From NCBI RefSeq assembly GCF_003697165.2, contig NZ_CP033092.2:3844001-3908000 (forward strand): 64,000 bases of DNA, in the 5' to 3' direction. This stretch comes from Escherichia coli DSM 30083 = JCM 1649 = ATCC 11775. GTDB taxonomy: Bacteria > Pseudomonadota > Gammaproteobacteria > Enterobacterales > Enterobacteriaceae. Positions 9,060 through 18,003 of the stretch are shown here, piece after piece (position 1 is the first letter of the stretch; every line of letters starts with the position of its first letter). The notes under the pieces are model-generated. The model did not search any database and was not told the origin of the DNA. It worked only from the letters and a program-made list of their open reading frames with translations. Made by a program: the position numbers and the translations under genes.

Positions 9060-9656
9060 ATGCGTCCCACTCAACGTAATCTGATGAAAAAATCAATTCT
9101 GCTTCTGTCGTTGCTATTCAGCGCCACTTCCCCTGTGGTTGCAGGACAGGATGTTGACATTGTTGCAAATATAAAAAATAACACCTGCCAAAGTGGAATC
9201 AGCAACAACGGAAATATTGATTTAGGTGTCGTTGGCGTGGGCGATTTTACCGGAAACATTTCAGCCGAAAATTATCACCCCGGTGGAAAAGAGTTCACTA
9301 TTACAGTACAGGACTGCACACTTCAGGGCACAGGGAATGTGTTAAATCAGTTACATATTAATTTTCGCGCACTCAGTGGCGTAATGGCGACAGGTTCCAG
9401 TCAAATATTCGCTAATGAAGACAACGCCGGGGCTAAAAATGTTGGGGTAGTTATATTTTCTATTCAGGACCCGGCAAATACCTTCAACGTTCTTAGTGCC
9501 ACTGGTAGCTCACGTTCCGTTTATCCGGTCATGTCATCAGCACTAAATAATTCATCCTGGAAATTTAGCACCCGAATGCAAAAAATCGATCCAGCGCTGA
9601 ATGTCACCTCTGGCCCACTGATAAGCCATGTGTTAGTGGATATTTACTACGAATAA
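9060..9656 (+). CDS. yadK: Minor fimbrial subunit YadK
   Basis: This 198-residue pilin-like protein has pilin cysteines in NNTCQSG and QDCTLQ and the C-terminal strand HVLVDIYYE. Its signal peptide is the KKSILLLSLLFSATSPVVAG segment; an internal ATG at 9084 begins exactly there and is an alternative start. It precedes the putative tip adhesin gene yadC, so it may act as the adaptor that joins the adhesin to the rod. That role is inferred from gene order. Confidence 0.9.
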   Translation: MRPTQRNLMKKSILLLSLLFSATSPVVAGQDVDIVANIKNNTCQSGISNNGNIDLGVVGVGDFTGNISAENYHPGGKEFTITVQDCTLQGTGNVLNQLHINFRALSGVMATGSSQIFANEDNAGAKNVGVVIFSIQDPANTFNVLSATGSSRSVYPVMSSALNNSSWKFSTRMQKIDPALNVTSGPLISHVLVDIYYE

Positions 9657-9665
9657 CAGACAAAG

Positions 9666-9689
9666 TGCTGCAAGCATTATCTTGCAGCA
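9666..9689 (+). other. Stem-loop before yadC
   Basis: The perfect arms TGCTGCAAG (9666-9674) and CTTGCAGCA (9681-9689) enclose a six-base loop between yadK and yadC. There is no U-tract, so it is more likely an RNA-processing or stability element than a terminator. Confidence 0.6.
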
Positions 9690-9705
9690 TGACAATGGAG
9701 TAAAA

Positions 9706-10971
9706 ATGAAGATATTCTTCAGATACTTTCTTTTTTTAGCACTGTGCTCTTGTTGTTATATAGCAAGTGCCGGTACCGATGATCACGTCGGCTATGTTGT
9801 TGGGAATAATTACGGTGTTGGTCCATCAGGCCAAAAATGGCGAGAGACAGGTCCTAATGGAGATGTTACCGTCAAATTCCGGTATGGCTCAGTCACCAAT
9901 AATTTAGTTTTTTATAAACCAACCCAACTTGGCCCAACCGGGGTGTCATTAAAATGGGCGCAGTTAGATTCCGCTTCAGGTGGAGGTTTCCTTTACTGTA
10001 ACAGGAGTGGTAGCACAAGCGGCGGGCCAATGCATATTGAAAATAAAATGGTTGATTCCGGTAAAAGTTATGGCGGACATAAACTCTTTAAGACATCTGT
10101 TCCAGGCCTGTATTACACGTTAGCAATATCAAACATTTGGTCAACATATACATATACTGATATCAACCCATCAGGCATGTATATTGGCGATTCTACGAGC
10201 CAATCTTTTAACTGGCGTGGCGAAAGCGAGCAAACACTATATTGGTCTTGCAACAATGCGAATACAAAAAATAAATATTGGGCCGTTGGCGGCGTTATGC
10301 AAACGCTCACGATTGAATTTTATACCGATACCGACTTTAACCCGACAACGAATCAACGGGTAACATTATCCAGAACAGATAATTACCTCTACTCATTCAA
10401 AGCATATGGTGCTGGCATTGGTATCAATGACTACAGCTATTTTCTTAAAATAGACTTTGACCTGACAGATATCGTATTAACAAACCCTACCTGTTTTACT
10501 GCGGCGCTTAGTGGCTCATCGGTAAGTGGTTCAACGGTTAAAATGGGTGATTATACCCCAGCGCAAATAAAAAATGGCGCAACAGCGGTTCCTTTTGATA
10601 TCACGCTACAGAACTGTATTCGTGTTCGCAATATAGAAACAAAACTCAAGTCAAACAAGGTGGGTAGTGTAAGCAAAGAACTTCTGGCTAACACACTCAC
10701 AGGAAATGACGCAGCAAAAGGCGTTGGTGTACTGATTGAAGGTTTAAAAAACACTAAAAGTGCACAAATGGTACTGAAACCAAATGATGCAACGTCTATT
10801 TATAAAGATTATGAAACAGAAGATGACACTACCGGAGGAATTTACCCGGATAAAGGAAACGGTACCTCACAACCTCTTCATTTCCAGGCTACATTAAAAC
10901 AAGACGGTAATATTGCTATAGAACCGGGGGATTTTAAAGCCACCAGCACTTTTCAGGTTACCTACCCCTGA
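9706..10971 (+). CDS. yadC: Putative tip adhesin YadC
   Basis: This 421-residue protein is about twice pilin length and ends the operon, both typical of two-domain tip adhesins. A signal peptide (MKIFFRYFLFLALCSCCYIASA) leads a receptor-binding-type domain rich in Gly, Ser, Tyr and Trp (to about residue 260). A pilin domain follows, with cysteines in NPTCFTAA and LQNCIRV and C-terminal STFQVTYP. The ATG at 9706 is supported by TGGAGT at 9696-9701. The N-terminal half is the part expected to vary between strains and to set ligand specificity; its receptor cannot be told from the sequence. Confidence 0.92.
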   Translation: MKIFFRYFLFLALCSCCYIASAGTDDHVGYVVGNNYGVGPSGQKWRETGPNGDVTVKFRYGSVTNNLVFYKPTQLGPTGVSLKWAQLDSASGGGFLYCNRSGSTSGGPMHIENKMVDSGKSYGGHKLFKTSVPGLYYTLAISNIWSTYTYTDINPSGMYIGDSTSQSFNWRGESEQTLYWSCNNANTKNKYWAVGGVMQTLTIEFYTDTDFNPTTNQRVTLSRTDNYLYSFKAYGAGIGINDYSYFLKIDFDLTDIVLTNPTCFTAALSGSSVSGSTVKMGDYTPAQIKNGATAVPFDITLQNCIRVRNIETKLKSNKVGSVSKELLANTLTGNDAAKGVGVLIEGLKNTKSAQMVLKPNDATSIYKDYETEDDTTGGIYPDKGNGTSQPLHFQATLKQDGNIAIEPGDFKATSTFQVTYP

Positions 10972-10978
10972 TAACACT

Positions 10979-11007
10979 ATCGCACCGCCAGACAACGGCG
11001 GTGCGAT
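10979..11007 (+). terminator. Stem-loop at the end of the yad operon
   Basis: The perfect 11-bp arms ATCGCACCGCC (10979-10989) and GGCGGTGCGAT (10997-11007) lie eight bases after the yadC stop. No U-run follows, so it may act as a 3'-end stabiliser or a Rho-assisted terminator. Strand is assigned from context. Confidence 0.65.
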
Positions 11008-11082
11008 ACGGATAAATCATTGCCCCCACCAATGTGACTGATAAAATGCGAGACAGCACAACATCATTTATCAGGATACGCT

Positions 11083-11877
11083 ATGAAACCAACCACGATT
11101 GCTTCATTGCAGAAATGCAAGCAGGACAAAAAACGTTTCGCAACCATCACCGCTTACGACTACAGCTTCGCAAAACTGTTTGCCGAAGAAGGACTTAACG
11201 TCATGCTGGTCGGCGATTCACTGGGCATGACGGTTCAGGGGCATGACTCCACGCTACCGGTTACCGTTGCCGATATCGCCTATCACACCGCCGCTGTGCG
11301 TCGCGGCGCGCCAAACTGCCTTCTGCTGGCTGACCTGCCATTTATGGCGTATGCCACGCCGGAACAAGCCTTTGAAAACGCCGCGACTGTCATGCGTGCT
11401 GGGGCCAACATGGTCAAAATTGAAGGCGGCGAGTGGCTGGTAGAAACCGTACAAATGCTGACCGAACGTGCCGTTCCAGTTTGTGGTCATTTAGGCCTAA
11501 CCCCACAGTCAGTGAATATTTTCGGTGGCTACAAAGTCCAGGGGCGCGGCGATGAAGCGGGCGATCGACTGCTCAGCGATGCATTAGCCTTAGAAGCTGC
11601 TGGGGCACAACTGCTGGTACTGGAGTGCGTGCCGGTTGAACTGGCAAAACGCATTACCGAAGCACTGGCGATCCCGGTTATCGGTATTGGCGCAGGCAAC
11701 GTTACCGATGGACAGATCCTCGTGATGCACGATGCGTTCGGCATTACTGGCGGTCATATCCCTAAATTTGCCAAAAATTTCCTCGCCGAAACGGGCGACA
11801 TCCGCGCGGCTGTGCGGCAGTATATGGCTGAAGTGGAGTCCGGCGTTTACCCGGGCGAAGAACACAGTTTCCATTAA
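11083..11877 (+). CDS. panB: 3-methyl-2-oxobutanoate hydroxymethyltransferase
   Basis: This 264-residue enzyme makes ketopantoate from alpha-ketoisovalerate and methylene-tetrahydrofolate, the first committed step to pantothenate. The TIM-barrel motifs TAYDYSFAKLF, VGDSLGM (metal-binding Asp) and VIGIGAG are visible. It is followed 11 bases later by panC in a clear operon; the stop codon region carries the AAGGAG that drives panC. Confidence 0.98.
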   Translation: MKPTTIASLQKCKQDKKRFATITAYDYSFAKLFAEEGLNVMLVGDSLGMTVQGHDSTLPVTVADIAYHTAAVRRGAPNCLLLADLPFMAYATPEQAFENAATVMRAGANMVKIEGGEWLVETVQMLTERAVPVCGHLGLTPQSVNIFGGYKVQGRGDEAGDRLLSDALALEAAGAQLLVLECVPVELAKRITEALAIPVIGIGAGNVTDGQILVMHDAFGITGGHIPKFAKNFLAETGDIRAAVRQYMAEVESGVYPGEEHSFH

Positions 11878-11888
11878 GGAGTGACGTT

Positions 11889-12740
11889 GTGTTAATTATC
11901 GAAACCCTGCCGCTGCTGCGTCAGCAAATCCGCCGCCTGCGTATGGAAGGTAAGCGCGTGGCGCTGGTGCCCACCATGGGTAACCTGCACGACGGCCATA
12001 TGAAGCTGGTCGACGAAGCCAAAGCCCGCGCCGATGTGGTCGTCGTCAGTATTTTCGTTAACCCAATGCAGTTTGACCGCCCGGAAGATCTGGCACGTTA
12101 TCCACGGACCTTGCAAGAGGACTGCGAAAAGCTGAACAAACGTAAAGTGGATTTAGTTTTCGCGCCTTCGGTAAAAGAGATCTACCCGAACGGTACTGAA
12201 ACCCACACCTATGTTGATGTTCCCGGTCTTTCCACCATGCTGGAAGGTGCCAGCCGTCCGGGACATTTTCGCGGCGTGTCGACTATCGTCAGCAAGCTGT
12301 TCAACCTGGTCCAGCCAGATATCGCTTGCTTCGGTGAAAAAGATTTTCAGCAACTGGCGCTGATCCGCAAAATGGTTGCTGATATGGGCTTCGATATTGA
12401 GATTGTCGGCGTACCGATTATGCGTGCGAAAGACGGTCTGGCGCTGAGTTCCCGTAACGGTTATCTGACGGCGGAACAACGCAAAATTGCGCCCGGTCTG
12501 TACAAGGTTTTAAGTTCAATTGCCGACAAATTGCAGGCTGGCGAACGGGATCTCGATGAAATTATTGCTATTGCCGGGCAAGAACTGAATGAAAAAGGTT
12601 TCCGTTCCGATGATATTCAGATTCGTGATGCCGACACATTGCTGGAAGTCTCTGAAAACAGCAAACGCGCAGTGATTCTGGTAGCCGCCTGGCTTGGCGA
12701 TGCTCGCCTGATCGACAACAAACTGGTCGAACTGGCGTAA
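11889..12740 (+). CDS. panC: Pantothenate synthetase
   Basis: This 283-residue enzyme condenses pantoate with beta-alanine using ATP. The nucleotidyltransferase motifs [11 protein letters not shown] (HIGH-like) and the KMSKS-like ALSSRNGYL are present. The start is GTG at 11889, eight bases after AAGGAG at 11876-11881. It lies in an operon with panB and ends in a hairpin terminator. Its substrate beta-alanine comes from PanD, encoded just beyond the antisense rpnC gene. Confidence 0.98.
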
Positions 12741-12745
12741 TGCTT

Positions 12746-12774
12746 AACTGGCGCTACGGCTGATGGCGCCAGTT
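12746..12774 (+). terminator. Terminator-like hairpin after panC
   Basis: The arms AACTGGCGC (12746-12754) and GCGCCAGTT (12766-12774) pair perfectly six bases after the panC stop. The T-tract is weak. It separates panBC from the convergent rpnC. Confidence 0.7.
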
Positions 12775-12821
12775 ATTCATTGCCACGTTATCTGTAGGCA
12801 ATTATTCATAATGCAGACAAC

Positions 12822-13706
12822 TTAGTTAATCATTTTATCAATCTCAGCAAGAGGTAAATTTGCCATCTCTGCAACGTCTTCCCGAGACATTCCTTTACTC
12901 AGAAGACGCAGGGCGAATTCCTGACTTACTTCCTGTCTTCCCTGCTGAATCCCCTTCTCTTCAAACCACTGCGCCAGCGTCATCATAGACTCCCCTCCCG
13001 TTTCCCTGTCTCTCACCACACCATAAAACAAATCCGCTTGTTCAGTATGACCGCGTTGCAGCATATAGTTTTGCATGGCAACTAACTGACTTCCGCTAGT
13101 GTACCCTTCGTCAATCAGCGTGACCAGTTGCTCCAGCAATAACATTAAGTCGCGCTGGCGAATATGTTTTTGCAGCAGTTCGAGAATCGCAATCCGCCGA
13201 TGTTGCATGATTTCGTCATCCGGTGTGATAGTGATATCCACCAGCGGGAAAGGACTGTTATAGACGCGTCGCGCCAGTTCCGGTGAGTAAAACATATCAA
13301 ACCAGCACATTGATAGCGGATAAGGTGTGGCCTCGCCCTGATAAAACAGAATTGGCACCACCAGCGGCAGCTTATCGTGATCAGCCTCCAGATGCCGGTG
13401 CATGGCAGCAATAGAATAACGCATCATGCGAAAGGCCATTTTCTTATCTGGCTTGCTTTGGTGTTCAATCACAACATGCAGATAACCCGTACTACCCTGC
13501 ATCTGTACGGAATAGAGCACGTCAGTGCTGTGCCCTTTCAGGCTTTCTTCAATAAAACTCCCCGACTCAAGATGCAGCGTGTCGAGGTCACACAGTTCGC
13601 GTAGCTCCGCTGGCAAATGGATATCCAGAAAGTCGCGAGCCGTTTCCGCATGCATTAAAAATTGTTTAAACACCGCATCATGCGGTGTGGTACTCGGTGC
13701 ATCCAT
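12822..13706 (-). CDS. rpnC: Rpn family recombination-promoting nuclease/putative transposase
   Basis: This 294-residue protein belongs to the Rpn (YhgA-like, transposase_31) family, whose E. coli members are PD-(D/E)xK DNA nucleases that raise RecA-independent recombination. The N-terminal part shows the family opening TPHDAVFKQFL. A catalytic-type Asp in STDVLYSV and the E-x-Q core in VVIEHQS follow; the C-terminal third carries the variable helix GMSREDVAEMANL. It lies antisense between panC and panD, splitting genes of one pathway. K-12 has a homologue here (yadD). The reading frame is intact. Whether it moves DNA is unknown. Confidence 0.88.
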   Translation of the reverse strand: MDAPSTTPHDAVFKQFLMHAETARDFLDIHLPAELRELCDLDTLHLESGSFIEESLKGHSTDVLYSVQMQGSTGYLHVVIEHQSKPDKKMAFRMMRYSIAAMHRHLEADHDKLPLVVPILFYQGEATPYPLSMCWFDMFYSPELARRVYNSPFPLVDITITPDDEIMQHRRIAILELLQKHIRQRDLMLLLEQLVTLIDEGYTSGSQLVAMQNYMLQRGHTEQADLFYGVVRDRETGGESMMTLAQWFEEKGIQQGRQEVSQEFALRLLSKGMSREDVAEMANLPLAEIDKMIN

Positions 13707-13979
13707 CTTCCCTGCCTTCCGTGTGGTCTTGCGTGAAGGCAGTATCCAGTCATGGTGTGCCGTCGTCAGCCGCCTCTTTAGTGTTTACCGAGCAGCGTTC
13801 AGATAAATTTCAATTGGTTACAGGCGTTACATGGCACGCTTCGGCACGGTACGCAAACTGCTGCTGCAAATGCCGTCAGATGAGTAGACACTCAACAAAA
13901 ATCGGGCAATACTGCGTGAGAATTTCCTCAAAGCAGGCATCGCCTGCTTCGTTAACGACAGGGTAGAAAGGTAGAAGTT
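13707..13979. other. Intergenic region between rpnC and panD
   Basis: These 273 bases hold no convincing gene. An 18-codon frame from 13829 is too short to support. A hairpin with arms AAGCAGGC (13931-13938) and GCCTGCTT (13942-13949) lies 31 bases before panD. The region must carry the divergent promoters for rpnC and panD, but I could not assign them. Confidence 0.5.
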
Positions 13980-14360
13980 ATGATTCGCACGATGCTGCAG
14001 GGCAAACTCCACCGCGTGAAAGTGACTCATGCGGACCTGCACTATGAAGGTTCTTGCGCCATTGATCAGGATTTTCTTGACGCAGCCGGTATTCTCGAAA
14101 ACGAAGCCATTGATATCTGGAATGTCACCAACGGCAAGCGTTTCTCCACCTATGCCATCGCGGCAGAACGCGGTTCGAGAATTATTTCTGTTAACGGTGC
14201 GGCGGCCCACTGCGCCAGCGTCGGCGATATTGTCATCATCGCCAGCTTCGTTACCATGCCAGATGAAGAAGCTCGCACCTGGCGACCCAACGTCGCCTAT
14301 TTTGAAGGCGACAACGAAATGAAACGTACCGCGAAAGCGATTCCGGTACAGGTTGCCTGA
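13980..14360 (+). CDS. panD: Aspartate 1-decarboxylase proenzyme
   Basis: PanD (126 residues) decarboxylates L-aspartate to beta-alanine for PanC. It is a pyruvoyl enzyme made by self-cleavage between Gly24 and Ser25, and the HYEGSC site is present at the right position, as is the catalytic Arg in [15 protein letters not shown]. The 127-codon frame has the family length. GAAAGGTAG lies upstream of the ATG. Confidence 0.98.
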
Positions 14361-14363
14361 TTG

Positions 14364-15593
14364 TTATCCCTGCGGCTGGTTACTCACCAGCCGCGACATC
14401 GTCTCCAGCGAATCCGTTCTTAAGATATAAAGTCGTTTTAGTAACAACGGATTATCCCCCGGTTTTACTTTGCCTTTCATGGTCGTCACCGCCAGGTGAA
14501 ATCCGGCTTCTTTTGCTGCCTTCACGGCTTTGTCATTAAATCCGCCAAATGGATAAGAAAGATACAAAACATGTGGATTAAATTGCGCCAGAGCGCGGCG
14601 TGAACGTGCAAAATCAAACAGAATATTGTGCTCACTACGGCTCAGCAATATAGGCCGCCGATAACCATCTATCCGATGCAAAAAATGAGTATGTGACTGG
14701 AAATCAAATACATCGCGAATTTCGTTAAGTTCAGAAACGCTCATAAATTGCAGCGATTTTGGGTTCCATTTCTGCGGGTGACGTTTGATGCGCGAGGTAA
14801 CAATAAACGCCGTCGCCTTCATACCATATTGTTTCAACACAGGATACGCATAGCGGCTCACCGACTTGAGGCCATCATCAAAGGTAATTACCACCGCTCG
14901 CGCAGGGAGATTGATCTTATTCTTCACGTAACCTTCCAGCTGCGCCATGCTCAGTGTCGCGTATCCCCTGTCGCGCAGCCAGGCCATCTGGTTATTGAAA
15001 GCGCGTACCGAGGTGGTCGTCGAAGTATGGCGAAAACGGGTGTTTTCTTCGTCGCGCAAAATATGGTGATAGGTTAGCACCGGCAAGCCATTATCGGGTT
15101 GGGCATCCAGCGCGCTGATATAGGCCAGTCGATCGCCAATACGGATCTGATACCAGGTTTGATTTAACCTGTCTTTCAGTTTATGCAAAATCGGGTAGCG
15201 CAAATTGTCCGCCAGTACTCCAAATGGCGCACTGCCCACACTCGGTGCGTTATAAACCGGCGTATCTTTCCTGGTTATTAAGTTCTGATTACTCAGCGGC
15301 TTGTTGAGGTCACCCAAACCATCTTCAACTTTTTGTCGCCCCTGAACCGGCTCGAGATGGCCTTTATCGATAAACCCTTTACCAAAGCCAAAATTAAATA
15401 CGTAATAACTTGCGGCAGTGGGCTCCACGGCAATGATTTGTCCGGCCCGAATATTCCCTACCGTCACCATTTTGTCGCCAATTTGCGCCCAGACCGCGGC
15501 ATTTTCGATGGTTTGCATATAACGGGCAGGTAACGCGGCACTGACACTTGCGGTAAACAGCATCAGCAGGAGAATAACAGCTTGTTTGTACAT
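14364..15593 (-). CDS. yadE: Polysaccharide deacetylase-family protein YadE
   Basis: This 409-residue exported protein has a signal peptide (MYKQAVILLLMLFTASVSA) and an SH3-like N-terminal region (about residues 25-85). A NodB/polysaccharide deacetylase domain follows, with the motifs VLTYHHI, VITFDDG (catalytic and metal Asp pair) and SHTHFLH (metal histidines). The family removes acetyl groups from N-acetylated glycans; the true substrate of YadE is not known. It converges with panD, and the two stops are almost touching. A hairpin in its last codons could terminate panD transcription. Confidence 0.92.
   Translation of the reverse strand: MYKQAVILLLMLFTASVSAALPARYMQTIENAAVWAQIGDKMVTVGNIRAGQIIAVEPTAASYYVFNFGFGKGFIDKGHLEPVQGRQKVEDGLGDLNKPLSNQNLITRKDTPVYNAPSVGSAPFGVLADNLRYPILHKLKDRLNQTWYQIRIGDRLAYISALDAQPDNGLPVLTYHHILRDEENTRFRHTSTTTSVRAFNNQMAWLRDRGYATLSMAQLEGYVKNKINLPARAVVITFDDGLKSVSRYAYPVLKQYGMKATAFIVTSRIKRHPQKWNPKSLQFMSVSELNEIRDVFDFQSHTHFLHRIDGYRRPILLSRSEHNILFDFARSRRALAQFNPHVLYLSYPFGGFNDKAVKAAKEAGFHLAVTTMKGKVKPGDNPLLLKRLYILRTDSLETMSRLVSNQPQG
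14372..14394 (+). terminator. Hairpin at the panD/yadE convergence
   Basis: The arms GCGGCTGGT (14372-14380) and ACCAGCCGC (14386-14394) lie 12 bases after panD and inside the last codons of yadE. This is a likely termination structure for panD despite a poor U-tract. Confidence 0.55.
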
Positions 15594-15656
15594 GAAAAAA
15601 TAACCGAGGGTGAAACAACGCCTTTATTGTAGCAAAAGCGTCATCAGAATCGCGGG

Positions 15657-16097
15657 TTAATACTCATACAAATTATGTTTGAGGACGAAAGGCGGATTTT
15701 TTTGTTGTTGGTGCCAAAGACTACTCACCTCCGGCGCACCCAGTTCGACAATATGCTCGCGAAACGCTGAACTGGTCATGGTTTCACGGCAAGCCATCAT
15801 CTGTTCAATTAACGGTAACGTGACACCAGAAATCACTTCGCAACGGGAGTGTTTGTGGCTTAATAATGAAGCCACGCGGTACGGTGGCGCTCCGGCTATA
15901 TCGGTTAAAAAGATAACGCCCTCACCAGAGTCCGTTTCATGCAAGGCATCGCACATCATGCGGCTGAGCATATTAGAGCTTAATCCGCGCCAGAAATTCA
16001 CGGCCCGGCACTGAAGAAGTGCCCCATGTTTTTTCTCCAGCGCATCCAGTATCTCTTGCGCCCGGTCATCGTGACAGGTAATTACCCAACCTAACAT
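15657..16097 (-). CDS. yadI: PTS system mannose-type EIIA component YadI
   Basis: This 146-residue EIIA(Man)-like protein belongs to the phosphoenolpyruvate sugar phosphotransferase family. The phospho-acceptor histidine is at residue 9 in VITCHD, and the DIAGAPP region fits the fold. No partner EIIB, EIIC or EIID gene lies nearby, so it is an orphan domain whose sugar or regulatory target is unknown. A purine-rich ribosome site (AAGGAGGAAGG on the minus strand) directly precedes the start. Confidence 0.9.
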   Translation of the reverse strand: MLGWVITCHDDRAQEILDALEKKHGALLQCRAVNFWRGLSSNMLSRMMCDALHETDSGEGVIFLTDIAGAPPYRVASLLSHKHSRCEVISGVTLPLIEQMMACRETMTSSAFREHIVELGAPEVSSLWHQQQKNPPFVLKHNLYEY

Positions 16098-16161
16098 CGC
16101 CTTCCTCCTTAGCCGAAAATCAGTCTACCCTGACCATTGTTGATAAAGGGTGATAGCCGTC

Positions 16162-16193
16162 AAAACTCCTCTCCCCCAAATCCAGAGGAGAGG
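16162..16193 (-). terminator. Probable terminator after yadH
   Basis: The arms CCTCTCC (16168-16174) and GGAGAGG (16187-16193) form a stem. On the minus strand it is followed by AGTTTTG. It lies just past the yadH stop. Confidence 0.6.
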
Positions 16194-16201
16194 AAATAGC
16201 C

Positions 16202-16972
16202 TTAGCTACGCAAACCACGTCCACGTTGGATCAGCGACCAACAGATCAAATAAAACGCCACAATAAAGACCACCAGTACACCGAAGGTAGTGACCAGCGG
16301 AACATCATTGATACCGAGGAAGCCGTAGCGGAAACCACTGATCATATAAACGATTGGGTTCAGGTGCGACAGCCCTTGCCAGAACGGCGGCAACAAAGTC
16401 AGGGAGTAAAACACCCCGCCCAAATACGTGAGTGGCGTTAACACAAAGGTTGGCACCAGGCTGATGTCATCGAACGTTTTGGCAAACACGCCGTTCAGCA
16501 AACCCGCAAGGGAGAATAGCACCGCAGTGAGCACCAGGGTTAAGGCAACGAATACCCACGAATGCACCTGAAACGGCACAAAAAACAGTGAAATTGCCGT
16601 CACCAAAATACCAACAAACAGACCACGCGCCACGCCACCACCGACATATCCGGCAATAATGACATGAGTCGGAACCGGCGCTACCAGCAGCTCTTCAATA
16701 TTACGCTGGAACTTGGCACCAAAAAATGATGACGCGACGTTAGCGTAGGCGTTGGTGATCACCGACATCATGATCAGCCCCGGTACGATGAACTGCATGT
16801 AGCTGAAGCCATGCATATCGCCAATACGCGAACCAATCAGGTTACCGAAGATAATAAAGTAAAGGGTCATGGTGATGACTGGCGGCACCAGCGTCTGCAC
16901 CCAGATGCGCATAAAGCGATGGATCTCTTTCGCCCAGATGCTTTTTAGCGCCACCCAGTAAAGATGCATCAT
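16202..16972 (-). CDS. yadH: ABC-2 type transporter permease YadH
   Basis: This 256-residue inner-membrane protein has about six hydrophobic segments and the ABC-2 signature region (GGVFYSLTLLPPFWQGLSHLNPIVY). It overlaps yadG by four bases, so the two are translationally coupled and form an exporter of the DrrAB/NodIJ type. The exported substrate is unknown. Confidence 0.93.
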   Translation of the reverse strand: MMHLYWVALKSIWAKEIHRFMRIWVQTLVPPVITMTLYFIIFGNLIGSRIGDMHGFSYMQFIVPGLIMMSVITNAYANVASSFFGAKFQRNIEELLVAPVPTHVIIAGYVGGGVARGLFVGILVTAISLFFVPFQVHSWVFVALTLVLTAVLFSLAGLLNGVFAKTFDDISLVPTFVLTPLTYLGGVFYSLTLLPPFWQGLSHLNPIVYMISGFRYGFLGINDVPLVTTFGVLVVFIVAFYLICWSLIQRGRGLRS

Positions 16973-17895
16973 GTGCGATCTCCTTGTTTTTCATTAACCA
17001 GTGAAACAAACAGCTCTTCCAGACGGTTAGCTTTGTTACGCATACTTAATACCTGAATGCCCTGCTCACTTAACTGCGTAAATACGCTGTTGATGCCCTG
17101 CTCACGCAGCACTTCAACTTCCAGCGTGGCGGTATCTACCAGTCGATACTGATAGCCATCGAGCTTCGGTAACGGACTTTTCGGTGCGAGATCGAGAATA
17201 AAGGTTTCTGATTTCAGCTTCGCCAGCAGCGCCTTCATCGAAGTATTTTCCACCAGCTCACCGTGTTGAATAATGCCGATATTGCGGCACAGCATTTCTG
17301 CTTCTTCCAGGTAATGTGTGGTGAGAATGATGGTGGTGCCTTTGTCGTTTAAATCCTTCAAAAAGCCCCACATTGAGCGGCGAAGTTCAATATCCACGCC
17401 TGCGGTCGGTTCGTCGAGAATCAGTAGTTTAGGTTCATGCATTAACGCACGGGCAATCATTAAACGGCGCTTCATCCCGCCAGATAACATACGCGCACGT
17501 TCGTTGCGTTTTCCCCATAGATCGAGTTGTTTAAGATACTTTTCGCTGCGAATGTACGCTTCTTTGCGCTCCACACCGTAGTACCCTGCCTGATTCACCA
17601 CAATTTGCTGCACGGTTTCAAACGGGTTGAAGTTAAATTCCTGTGGCACCAGCCCCAACTGACGTTTAGCGTTTACGACATCTTTCTCGAGATCGTAACC
17701 AAATACGCTGACCCGCCCGGAGGTTTTATTTACCAGAGAGCTGATAATACCGATAGTGGTCGATTTTCCGGCCCCGTTCGGCCCGAGAAGCGCATAAAAA
17801 TCACCCGCTTCGACCTGCAAATCGATTCCACGAAGCGCCTGAACGCCGCCTGGATAGGTTTTTTTAAGCTGTTGAAGTTCCAGTGCAATGGTCAT
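16969..17895 (-). CDS. yadG: ABC transporter ATP-binding protein YadG
   Basis: This 308-residue ATPase drives the YadH permease. The Walker A motif GPNGAGKST (about residues 38-46), the signature LSGGMKRRL and the Walker B motif LLILDEPTAGVD with H-loop TTHYLEEAE are all intact. The extra C-terminal domain of about 80 residues is usual for ABC-2 exporters. Transcription runs away from can, with a shared intergenic region of 108 bases. Confidence 0.95.
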   Translation of the reverse strand: MTIALELQQLKKTYPGGVQALRGIDLQVEAGDFYALLGPNGAGKSTTIGIISSLVNKTSGRVSVFGYDLEKDVVNAKRQLGLVPQEFNFNPFETVQQIVVNQAGYYGVERKEAYIRSEKYLKQLDLWGKRNERARMLSGGMKRRLMIARALMHEPKLLILDEPTAGVDIELRRSMWGFLKDLNDKGTTIILTTHYLEEAEMLCRNIGIIQHGELVENTSMKALLAKLKSETFILDLAPKSPLPKLDGYQYRLVDTATLEVEVLREQGINSVFTQLSEQGIQVLSMRNKANRLEELFVSLVNEKQGDRT

Positions 17896-18003
17896 AAATT
17901 TTTACTTACCTTACGTTCTTACACTTTATCTGTGGTTTAAATCGTCCCGGAGTTGCCCTATATTAGCCAAACGTAATTATTTGGTTACAGGTCGTTAACC
18001 TCC

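Noticed and set aside
13829..13885. Short frame MARFGTVRKLLLQMPSDE between rpnC and panD
   Set aside because: Only 18 codons and no ribosome site; it may be a relic but I cannot identify a parent.
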